The position numbers and the translations under genes are program-made. From positions 1-21,228 of the forward strand of contig JBJOII010000112.1 of NCBI GenBank assembly GCA_046047235.1: a stretch of DNA of 21,228 nucleotides, read 5' to 3'. The notes below the pieces were generated by a model. That model was not told where the DNA came from, did no database searches, and was given only the letters and a program-made list of their open reading frames with translations. This DNA comes from JBMTVN01 sp046047235 (GTDB lineage Bacteria > Verrucomicrobiota > Verrucomicrobiia > Limisphaerales > JAHDYP01). Positions 14,346 through 21,228 of this stretch are shown here, one piece after another. Position 1 is the stretch's first letter. The number at the start of each line of letters is the position of its first letter.

Positions 14346-14932
14346 TTTATGATCGGCGGGGGCCGGGCTTTTTGCCGGATCGCGGGCACAAGGAGGAACT
14401 GAATTTTTCCGTGGGTGGCGGGCCATTTGGAGGGGATACGGATTTTGTGAAGTGGGAGTTTCAGAGCGGTTGGTATTTCCGGGGTTTGGCTGAGGGGCAT
14501 GTTCTGGAGCTGGGCGGCCGCACGGGGGTGGTGGAGCCGTTTGCGAACTCGGACCGCACGCACATTTGGGACCGGTTTTACCTGGGTGGTGCTTACACTT
14601 TGCGCGGTTACAGTTTCCGTGACATCAGCCCGGTGGATTCCCTGGGTGAGCCGATTGGTGGCAACACGATGTGGATGGCGACGGCGGAGTATAGCATTCC
14701 CGTGATTGAGCGGGTTCGATTTGCGGCGTTTTACGATGCGGGCGTCGTGAATGCGGACGCCTACGACTGGAACACGCGGGATTTTGCGGATGACTGGGGA
14801 ATTGGTTTACGGATCAACATTCCGCAGATGGGTCCGTTGCGATTGGATTACGCGTTTCCGATTACGCATCCCGAGCGGACGGGGAGTTCGGGGCGGTTCC
14901 AATTTAGCGTGGGGTATGAGCGGCCGTTGTGA
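14336..14932 (+). CDS. bamA: BamA, 3' part (C-terminal beta-barrel) after the frameshift
   Basis: The remaining barrel of BamA in the -1 frame relative to the 5' part. The open frame can be followed upstream of the nominal GTG at 14336 as IEYGDWLVSKPGV (from 14300), which joins naturally to the NFDQ end of the first part. The conserved loop-6 motif LRGYSF is encoded at 14600-14617, and the chain ends in a typical aromatic barrel strand (RFQFSVGYERPL). There is no Shine-Dalgarno and no signal peptide, so this is not an independent gene. Joined across the break, the protein is about 778 residues, a normal BamA length. ompH/skp follows after 30 bp, as in many diderms. Confidence 0.92.
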   Translation: MSLIYDRRGPGFLPDRGHKEELNFSVGGGPFGGDTDFVKWEFQSGWYFRGLAEGHVLELGGRTGVVEPFANSDRTHIWDRFYLGGAYTLRGYSFRDISPVDSLGEPIGGNTMWMATAEYSIPVIERVRFAAFYDAGVVNADAYDWNTRDFADDWGIGLRINIPQMGPLRLDYAFPITHPERTGSSGRFQFSVGYERPL

Positions 14933-14962
14933 TTTGAACTTAAGAAAGACAGGAGCAGAGCG

Positions 14963-15598
14963 ATGCGAGACATGAAGGTTTGGAGTGGTTTGAGGCGGAT
15001 GATTGCGGTCGCGGCGATGTTGGGTGTGCTGGTGCCGGTGGGTTTACAGGCTCAAGCGAAGATAGGTGTGGTGGATATGAGCAAGGTTTTCGACGGGTAT
15101 TATCGTCGGGAGCAGGCCGACACGCAGTTGAAGGATCGGGCGGCGGATTTTGAGAAGGCGCGGCAGGGGATGGTGACGGATTTTGAGACGGCCAAGACGG
15201 AGTTTGAGCGGTTGCGGGAGTCGGCCAGTGATCTATCGTTATCGGCTGAGGAGCGTGAGAACCGGAAGGCTGCGGCGGAGAAGAAGTTGTTGGACATTCG
15301 GCAGATTGAGCAGGATGTGGCGCAGTTTGACCGGACTTCGCGTTCGACCTTGACGGAGCAGCGTCGCCGGATGATGGAGCGGATTGTGGAGGAGATCAAA
15401 GAGGTCGTGTCGGAGAAGGGGAAGGCGGGGGCTTACGACCTGGTTTTGGATGTGAAGGCGGTGAGCATGGCGGAGGTGCCGATCGTGCTTTATCACAATG
15501 GGTCCAACGACCTGACGCGCGAGGTATTGGCGGAGTTGAATTCGCGTCGTCCGGTGGATTTGCCCGGGGCCGCTGCGCCTGCTGGAACTTCCAACTAG
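14963..15598 (+). CDS. OmpH/Skp-family periplasmic chaperone
   Basis: A 211-residue Skp/OmpH-like protein that would hold unfolded outer-membrane proteins in the periplasm on their way to BamA. The signal peptide spans residues 1-30 (cleavage near LQAQA). The opening strand KIGVVDMSKVFDGYYR is the family start. A long charged coiled coil follows (about 50-150, many E/K/R, for example AAEKKLLDIRQIEQDVAQFD), then the C-terminal strand region YDLVLDVKAVSMAEVPIVLY. AGGAG at 14951-14955 supports the ATG at 14963. Adjacency to bamA agrees with the role. An lpxD gene, next in many genomes, is absent. Confidence 0.93.
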   Translation: MRDMKVWSGLRRMIAVAAMLGVLVPVGLQAQAKIGVVDMSKVFDGYYRREQADTQLKDRAADFEKARQGMVTDFETAKTEFERLRESASDLSLSAEERENRKAAAEKKLLDIRQIEQDVAQFDRTSRSTLTEQRRRMMERIVEEIKEVVSEKGKAGAYDLVLDVKAVSMAEVPIVLYHNGSNDLTREVLAELNSRRPVDLPGAAAPAGTSN

Positions 15599-15646
15599 GT
15601 TCTTTTCGTTTGCAATCGGTTGGTTCACGGCCCATGGATGGGGGGC

Positions 15647-17074
15647 ATGGGACGTCGTGTCTTGATCCTTAGCGTCAACCGCTACGACTTTCCTTATCCG
15701 GTTTATCCGCTTGGTGCGGCTCAGGTGGCGGCCAGTTTGCGTCGGGGAGGGCATGAGGTCCGGTTGGTGGATTACAACCTTGGGGTGCCGGATTTGGGGG
15801 AGGTCATGGGTGCTTTTGAGCCTCACCTGATTGGGATTTCGTTGCGGAACATTGATGATGCGCTGATCCAGGTGCGGGAGGTTTTTTTTGAGGAGTTGGA
15901 GGCATTGTGCAGTGAGCTGCGCGGGTTGAGTTCAGCTCCGGTGGTTTTGGGGGGGAGTGGGTTTTCGATTTATCCGGAGATTTTGCTGGAGCGTTCGGGG
16001 GCGGATTTTGGGGTTCAAGGGGAGGGGGAGATTCCTCTTTTGGAGCTATTGGATTGTTTGGAGCGGGGCCGTGAGGTTCGGGGGATATCGGGGTTGGTTT
16101 GGAGGGAGGGTGGGCGGATTTGGGTGGGGGAGAGGCATCGGCTGACGGCTCCCGAGGCGATTCAACTTTCCCTGGATCCGGAGGGGTTGGATCGCTTCTA
16201 TCTGGAGCGGAGTTCCATGTTGAACCTGCAGACGCAGCGGGGTTGTGCGTTGAAGTGCTGTTATTGCACCTATCCGATTTTGGAGGGGCGGAAATATCGT
16301 CGGAGGCCGGGGGAGGCGGTGGCGGAGGAGTTGGCGGCGATGGCGGCGCGGGGGGTGAAGTATGTTTTCATTGTAGACTCGGTTTTCAACACATCGGCGC
16401 GGCATGTGGAGGACGTGTGTGAGGCGATATTGCGTCGGGGGCTCAAGATGCAGTGGTGTTGTTTTTTGAGGCCGAAGGGATTGACGCGGGAGTTGGTGCA
16501 ATTGATGGCGCGGGCGGGGTTGCGGCATGTGGAATTTGGTTCTGACAGCCTTTGCGATGAGGTCTTGGCGGAGTATGGGAAGCAGTTGACCTTTGGGGAT
16601 GTATTACAGTCGAGCGAGTTGGTGCATGAGGCGGGGTTGGATTACGCGCATTTTCTGATTTGCGGCGGGCCGGGGGAGACGATGGAAACACTGGACCGGA
16701 CGCTGGAGCATTCCAAGTTGCTGCCGCAGGCGACCTTTATGGCGCGGGTAGGGATGCGGGTTTATCCGGGGACACCCTTGGAGGAGCGTTATCGGCGGGA
16801 GCGGAATGGAGGCGGGGGTGATTTGCTGCAGCCGGTTTATTATCTGGCGGAGGGATTGGAGGAGGGGGTGATGTTTGACCGGCTGCATCGGGCCATTGCG
16901 GACATGCCGAACTGGATTGTGGATGATCCTCCGGCGGATTATTTCCGCATGGCGGAGCGGTTACGTTCGCGCGGGGTGGTGGGGCCGTTGTGGGTTTATC
17001 TGGCGATGTTGCAGCGATTGGGGCGGGGCTTGCCTGGGGCGGGTAAAGCGGCTGGGGCCGAGGTTTCGGTTTAA
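15647..17074 (+). CDS. B12-binding-domain radical SAM enzyme
   Basis: A 475-residue protein from the ATG at 15647, chosen because GGATGGGGGG lies just upstream and the Rossmann-like B12 domain starts at once (RRVLILSVNRYDFPYPVYPL). ATG 15638 and TTG 15620 are alternatives. Residues 1-140 resemble a cobalamin-binding domain (PVVLGGSGFSIYPEILLE, DFGVQGEGEIPLLELL), but the His of a DxHxxG motif is not seen (DYNLG). The radical SAM domain has C200-x3-C204-x2-C207 (GCALKCCYCTYPILEG, with an extra C205) for the 4Fe-4S cluster. The CTYPILEG plus DSVFN pattern recalls, from memory, B12-binding radical SAM proteins annotated in lipid biosynthesis. The substrate is unknown. It sits 48 bp after ompH and 37 bp before the glycosidase-like gene. 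Confidence 0.9.
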   Translation: MGRRVLILSVNRYDFPYPVYPLGAAQVAASLRRGGHEVRLVDYNLGVPDLGEVMGAFEPHLIGISLRNIDDALIQVREVFFEELEALCSELRGLSSAPVVLGGSGFSIYPEILLERSGADFGVQGEGEIPLLELLDCLERGREVRGISGLVWREGGRIWVGERHRLTAPEAIQLSLDPEGLDRFYLERSSMLNLQTQRGCALKCCYCTYPILEGRKYRRRPGEAVAEELAAMAARGVKYVFIVDSVFNTSARHVEDVCEAILRRGLKMQWCCFLRPKGLTRELVQLMARAGLRHVEFGSDSLCDEVLAEYGKQLTFGDVLQSSELVHEAGLDYAHFLICGGPGETMETLDRTLEHSKLLPQATFMARVGMRVYPGTPLEERYRRERNGGGGDLLQPVYYLAEGLEEGVMFDRLHRAIADMPNWIVDDPPADYFRMAERLRSRGVVGPLWVYLAMLQRLGRGLPGAGKAAGAEVSV

Positions 17075-17111
17075 TTGCCGGGCCTGCGGATTATCGCTGG
17101 TGTGATGATTT

Positions 17112-18464
17112 ATGCAGTCGAATCGAGCTGGTTCCAACTGGGCTGGTTGCTCTGGTATGTTTGGGCTTCTGGCGTGTATGTTCCTGACTTTTGGTCTGAG
17201 GAGTGTGGCAGCTGACGGGGAGGAATTGGCGGGGGAGGTGATGCGCAACGAGACTCTCACCGCGGTGGTGAAGCGTGCGGATGACTTGCTGGCGAGCGGT
17301 TTGACGGCAGGGAGCGGGTATGGGGAGGTGTGGATTCGTGATTTGAACACCTTTATCGAGCCTGCGTTGGGGGTGGTGGATTCGAAGGTGTTGAGGGAGG
17401 CGTTGCTGCGCTTCTTTGCGTTTCAGGGGGTGGAGGGGGACATTGTGGATGGGTATATACCCCGGGAGAAGGCGAACGTGGGGTACAAGTATCGGGAGTC
17501 GGATTTGGCGTCCGGCTATCTGGCGCACAAGAATACCGTAGAGACTGATCAGGAGGCTTCCCTGATTCAGGCTGTTCGCAAGTATGTGGGGGTGACGGGG
17601 GATGCGGCCTTCTTACAGGAACGAGTTGAGGGGAAGCGGGTGGTGGATCGCTTGGAGTGGGCCTTGGACTATGTGCACCGCCATCGGTTTGATGCGGATC
17701 ACGGGTTAGTCTGGGGTGCGACCACCGTCGATTGGGGTGATGTGCAACCGGAGCATGAATGGGGTGTGGAGCTGGATGACAGTTCGCATCGGGCCCTGGA
17801 TATTTATGACAACGCGATGTTTCTGATCGCGATCCGTGATTACATTTCGATGGTGCCGGGGGGATCGGTGGAGGCGGGCAAGTGGCGTCGGGTTGCGGAG
17901 GCGGTTCATGCGAGCGTGAGGAAGCATCTATGGGATGGGGAGCGGCAGAAGTTCCGTCCGCACATCTATCTGGAAGGTTCACCTTTTCCGGCGGGTTTTG
18001 TGGAGGACGAGGTGCATTATCATGGGGGGACGGCGGTAGCGATTGAGGCGGGTTTATTGAGTGATGCGGAGGTGCGGGTTGTTTTGGGCCAGATGCGGGA
18101 GAACGTGGGCAAGGCTGGTGCCAGTTCCATTGGGTTGACGGTGTATCCGGTGTATCCGGCGGGTACGTTCAAGAACCGTGGCATGGGGCCGTATTCGTAT
18201 CAGAACGGGGGGGACTGGTGTTGGTTTGGCGGCCGGATGATTCAGCAGTTGATCCGGCTGGGGATGGTGGAGGATGCGTATCGGGAGTTGTTGCCGATGG
18301 TGGAGCGGGTGGAGCGTCACGGAGGCTTTTACGAGTGGTGGACGCCGGACAACCAGCCTCGGGGATCGGGGCAGTTTCGGGGGTCAGCGGGAGTTCTGAG
18401 TGTGGCGGTGAGGCAATTGAGGGACTGGGCGGCGGGAGTTGTGGCGGGTGCAAAGGCGGAATGA
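17112..18464 (+). CDS. Secreted (alpha/alpha)6 glycosidase-like protein
   Basis: A 450-residue protein with a signal peptide (about residues 16-34, cleavage near SVAADG; ATG 17157 at residue 16 is a possible start). It looks like a six-hairpin glycosidase of the glucoamylase, debranching-enzyme or GH100 kind. Acid-rich conserved-looking segments recur at helix-hairpin spacing: GEVWIRDLNTF (71-81), NTVETDQEAS (141-150), TTVDWGDVQPE (204-214), IYDNAMFLIAIRDY (231-244), NGGDWCWFGGRM (365-376) and GFYEWWTPDNQP (405-416). Candidate catalytic acids are D77, D208 and E408; this is inference. I cannot name the GH family or substrate. It follows the radical SAM gene at 37 bp and is followed by two hairpins. 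Confidence 0.8.
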   Translation: MQSNRAGSNWAGCSGMFGLLACMFLTFGLRSVAADGEELAGEVMRNETLTAVVKRADDLLASGLTAGSGYGEVWIRDLNTFIEPALGVVDSKVLREALLRFFAFQGVEGDIVDGYIPREKANVGYKYRESDLASGYLAHKNTVETDQEASLIQAVRKYVGVTGDAAFLQERVEGKRVVDRLEWALDYVHRHRFDADHGLVWGATTVDWGDVQPEHEWGVELDDSSHRALDIYDNAMFLIAIRDYISMVPGGSVEAGKWRRVAEAVHASVRKHLWDGERQKFRPHIYLEGSPFPAGFVEDEVHYHGGTAVAIEAGLLSDAEVRVVLGQMRENVGKAGASSIGLTVYPVYPAGTFKNRGMGPYSYQNGGDWCWFGGRMIQQLIRLGMVEDAYRELLPMVERVERHGGFYEWWTPDNQPRGSGQFRGSAGVLSVAVRQLRDWAAGVVAGAKAE

Positions 18465-18515
18465 CGGGAATTTTTCTGGAGAAAGTTGTAACTGCGGGTG
18501 GTGGTGACGGGTGGT

Positions 18516-18535
18516 ATGGGTATAGAGATACCCAT
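18516..18535. repeat. Perfect 8-bp inverted repeat with 4-nt loop
   Basis: ATGGGTAT (18516-18523), loop AGAG, ATACCCAT (18528-18535). It ends four bases before a second hairpin (18540-18558), in the 139-bp gap after the glycosidase-like gene. It may be part of a double terminator or a regulatory hairpin for the next gene. Confidence 0.6.
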
Positions 18536-18539
18536 TGTT

Positions 18540-18566
18540 GCTCCCCGGGTGTGGGAGCTTTTATTT
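18540..18566 (+). terminator. Probable rho-independent terminator
   Basis: GCTCCC (18540-18545) pairs with GGGAGC (18553-18558) across a 7-nt loop and is followed by TTTTATTT (18559-18566). It is correctly placed to end the radical SAM/glycosidase-like transcript, 38 bp before the next start. Confidence 0.7.
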
Positions 18567-18603
18567 GGGCCCTAGGAACTGCGGAGAAGAGAGGAACACA
18601 CCA

Positions 18604-21228
18604 GTGAAAAGGAGATGGAGTCTGGTTTTGCTCGCCACGATTGGTTTGGCGGGTTGGTTGTATGCCGGGGAGCAGCCGAGGATTACGGGGGGGCAGTTGT
18701 CTTTGGGGGGCGTGGCGGACGGTGATCCTGAGGTGGTATTACCAGCGAGTGGAGCCCTCGTTCACCTTCAGTTGCAGGATATGTTGGGGGCCCTGGAAGG
18801 GGTGGAGGAGGTAATTGTGGCGGGTTTGCCGGAGCGGTTGTTGCCGCCGGAGGTGGGTGAGGTTTTGGGCCAGGAGCATCCTTTGTTGACCATATTGGGC
18901 ATGGAGACCGTACAGGAGCCGTTGAGTCCGGAAGTGATTCGTGGTGAGGTGGGGCTGGACGCACGTGGAGGTGTGGGGTTGACCCTGTATTTGGGAGATC
19001 CCCGGCGGATGTTTATCCTGAGCCTGCCTGCGCCGGAGCGGTCCCGTGAGGCGTTGGCGGGTTGGATGAACCGGTTGCTTCAGCCGACGGAAGCGGAGGA
19101 GACCACGGTGGGGGATATTCCTGCGCTGAGGATTGTGTGTCCAAATTTGAAGGGTGTGGGCGAGTTGTATGTGGTGGCATCGGGCGACCATGTTTTTGTG
19201 TGTGGTGATCGTTCCCTGGTGGTTTCGCTGAAGGACACACCGGAGGCGCAGCGATTTGGGCAGGACAGCTTTTTGAAGCGGGCGATGGCGGACGTGGGGG
19301 GGAGGCAATTGCGGTTGGTGTTGAATCCGGCCTCGGTGAAGCCGTTTGCGATGCAGTTACAGGCGATGCGGGGTTTGGCGGGTTTTGTGATTGGGCAGCA
19401 GCGTCAGCAGGTTTTGGCGGGGCTCCCTGAGGAGGCGCGGGAACAGCTGGAGATCCAGGTGTGTTCGCAGTTGGGGGTCGAGAGTGTGGAGCAGTTTGCG
19501 GAGTATGTGGAGTGCATGCTGCTGGCGACTCTGGAGCAGGGCATCGATTTTGTGACGCGGGAGGCGGTTTCCTTCGAGGGGTTAAGCATTGGGGTTGGAT
19601 TGAAGGGGGAATATCGGGAGCTGGAGCTGAGAGTGTATTCACAGAAGTATCAGGGCGGGAGTGTGGTGGCCCCGATCCCGATGGACGAGCTCCGTGCGGC
19701 CCTGCGTTGGCTGGGGCCGGAGGTGCGTTGCTTTAGTGCTAGGGGTCGGCAACCGGAGGCGGCGGGTTCGCCCGTGTTGTCCAACTGGGTTCAGCGTGTG
19801 CGGCAGAAGTGTGAGCAACGGGGCTTGCAGCCGGTGGTTTTGGCGCGGTTGGAGGAGTTGCTCAAATCGCAGGCGACCGTGCCGACCGTGGAGAGTGAGG
19901 TGCCGTGGAGTCTGAGTTTGATGGCTCCACTGAGTCCCTTACCTTCGTTTGACGGGGTGAACTGGCTTCAGGAATGGGCGGTGGATTTGGAGTTGCCAGT
20001 GTGGCGTGAGGTTCGGGTTGTGCCGGGAGAGGATGAGGGTTTTCTCGCGGATTTGTATCGGCGTGAGGCCGAGGTGCAGAACCGGAACCGGGAGTTGGAG
20101 TTTGAGTTTGCCAACTCGATCCAGAAGCAGCGTCCGTGGATCTTGAAGGAGAACCGGCTGGTGGAGCTTGGGGAGGACGCGGGCGTTTCCGGGTGGAGTC
20201 GGGAGTCGGTCTGGACGACGCGGAGCGGCTTGTTTGGTGTGGACCAGCATGAGTTCATCAACCGGAGAATGGTGTGGGCCAAGAAGGTGGGGCCGTATCT
20301 GGTTTATCACCGTGGGGTGGGGAGTTCTGGGTGGTTGCGTGATCTGGGTGCGGGGGGAGCGGGGGCGACGAGTCCGGCGGTGGACCGGTTGCTGGACAGG
20401 GTTCCGGAGGGTGCGTATTCGGTGGGGGTGCACCGGGTATTGGCAGGCCTGCCGGACATGGTGGACTGGCTGGGTTCACTGGAGGTCTGGGGTCATGAGA
20501 GGGTAGAGGCTTATTTGAATGAGGCGCAGGCCATCGTGGACGGGAGTGCGGACCTGGAGGAGGCGAAGCGGAAGCTGCGTCGGTTACGGATGCCGTTGAT
20601 GGTAGGGAGTGTGGCGATCAGGGCTGAGGACCATCGGGTTTATGCTTTGTTGCCGACGGGGGATATGGCGATGCCGTTACCGAGGCCGAGGCTGGTGCCG
20701 CTATTGAAGGAGTTGTTGGAGGATTATGCGGAGCACGCCGAGTCGCTGGGTGGTTGTCTGGTGACATCGCGGCAGGTGGACGGGAGTTGGGAGTGGTCGA
20801 TGAGCCAGCGCTGGGATGCGGTGACGACCCTTACGCGGAGTTTTGGAAATGCCCTGGCGCGAGAGTATTTATCTTCTGAGGAGGGGCAACGGGAACTGGG
20901 CAAGCGGTTGGGCCATTCGCGGGACGGGGATCGGGCGGTGTTTGACGAGGTTGTGGCGAGGAATCCGCAGTGGAATTTTATACCGCAGCCGCGACCGAAG
21001 ACCGACGCGAGTCCCGGGAGAGCGATTCCGGAGCGAGACCCTGCGGCGGGTGAGGGGCTGCTGGATTTGAGCGGGCATTACAACGGGGCGTTGGACGAGA
21101 CCTGGCAGGCCGGGGGGTTAGCCAACAACCATTTGGGGCATTTGCCTCGCGGGGTGCAGGTATTTGGTGGGGTTTCCTTTGATGTGCGCGGGGTGGTTCA
21201 GCTCTCGGGTATGCAGGCTGAGCAGCAG
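18604..21228 (+). CDS. Large secreted protein, truncated by the window edge
   Basis: An uninterrupted frame of 875 codons from a GTG at 18604 that runs off the right edge. GAGG at 18591-18594 is well placed, and the product opens with a signal peptide (RRWSLVLLATIGLAGWLYAG). No homologous family was named with confidence. The first 250 residues recall soluble PVC/cyanobacterial periplasmic proteins of the DUF3352 kind (GALVHLQLQDMLGALEG, GELYVVASGDHVFVCGDRSL). A charged segment follows near residue 500 (EAEVQNRNRELEFEFANSIQ). The visible end starts a new module (LLDLSGHYNGALDETW, LPRGVQVFGGVSFDVRGVV), a pattern I recall at the ends of large verrucomicrobial proteins. There is no Cys-rich or enzymatic motif. 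It lies beyond a terminator, so it is likely its own transcript. Function unknown. Confidence 0.85.
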   Translation, partial: MKRRWSLVLLATIGLAGWLYAGEQPRITGGQLSLGGVADGDPEVVLPASGALVHLQLQDMLGALEGVEEVIVAGLPERLLPPEVGEVLGQEHPLLTILGMETVQEPLSPEVIRGEVGLDARGGVGLTLYLGDPRRMFILSLPAPERSREALAGWMNRLLQPTEAEETTVGDIPALRIVCPNLKGVGELYVVASGDHVFVCGDRSLVVSLKDTPEAQRFGQDSFLKRAMADVGGRQLRLVLNPASVKPFAMQLQAMRGLAGFVIGQQRQQVLAGLPEEAREQLEIQVCSQLGVESVEQFAEYVECMLLATLEQGIDFVTREAVSFEGLSIGVGLKGEYRELELRVYSQKYQGGSVVAPIPMDELRAALRWLGPEVRCFSARGRQPEAAGSPVLSNWVQRVRQKCEQRGLQPVVLARLEELLKSQATVPTVESEVPWSLSLMAPLSPLPSFDGVNWLQEWAVDLELPVWREVRVVPGEDEGFLADLYRREAEVQNRNRELEFEFANSIQKQRPWILKENRLVELGEDAGVSGWSRESVWTTRSGLFGVDQHEFINRRMVWAKKVGPYLVYHRGVGSSGWLRDLGAGGAGATSPAVDRLLDRVPEGAYSVGVHRVLAGLPDMVDWLGSLEVWGHERVEAYLNEAQAIVDGSADLEEAKRKLRRLRMPLMVGSVAIRAEDHRVYALLPTGDMAMPLPRPRLVPLLKELLEDYAEHAESLGGCLVTSRQVDGSWEWSMSQRWDAVTTLTRSFGNALAREYLSSEEGQRELGKRLGHSRDGDRAVFDEVVARNPQWNFIPQPRPKTDASPGRAIPERDPAAGEGLLDLSGHYNGALDETWQAGGLANNHLGHLPRGVQVFGGVSFDVRGVVQLSGMQAEQQ

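Overview
The window reads as chromosomal DNA of a GC-rich diderm bacterium, most likely of the PVC group and probably Verrucomicrobiota. The reasons are the form of its IlvC (long N-terminus beginning INFGGVEEEVITRKEF), the Omp85/Skp pair of an outer-membrane organism, and a large secreted protein ending in a module I associate with Verrucomicrobia and Planctomycetes. The phylum assignment is inference. Every supported gene lies on the + strand, and the coding strand is strongly G-rich with TTG, GTG and GGG codons. No tRNA, rRNA, CRISPR array or insertion sequence was recognised.

Positions 1-527 are non-coding and repeat-laden. A 7-bp array (1-150) enters from the left edge. It is followed by a short 8-mer repeat, a CGAT-type repeat and a G-quadruplex motif just upstream of a gene joining an XRE-like helix-turn-helix region to a glyoxalase II-like metallo-hydrolase. 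Branched-chain amino acid genes follow: ilvN (regulatory subunit of acetolactate synthase) and ilvC (ketol-acid reductoisomerase), which ends at a strong hairpin. Next come a TTG-initiated membrane-anchored protein resembling GspC and a full-length DsbD/ScsB-type thiol-disulfide reductase.

The middle is a housekeeping block. purE and prs serve nucleotide metabolism. A likely operon prs-rplY-pth-rpsF-ssb-rplI (PRPP synthetase, bL25, peptidyl-tRNA hydrolase, bS6, SSB, bL9) closes with a textbook terminator at 11010-11044. rpsR, usually found near ssb/rplI, is absent. dnaB (replicative helicase) then starts a second run with bamA and ompH/skp for outer-membrane protein assembly. bamA is broken by an apparent one-base deletion near 14300: the two frames together give a complete BamA of about 778 residues, so a sequencing error or a recent mutation is likely.

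The right part is more accessory: a B12-binding-type radical SAM enzyme, a secreted (alpha/alpha)6 glycosidase-like protein, two adjacent hairpins, and a GTG-initiated secreted protein of at least 875 codons that runs off the right edge. The most useful points to recheck are the bamA frameshift, the heptamer array whose pure and decayed halves share one register, the helix-turn-helix/metallo-hydrolase fusion with its G-quadruplex leader, and the giant secreted protein. I did not find a convincing new multi-gene system.
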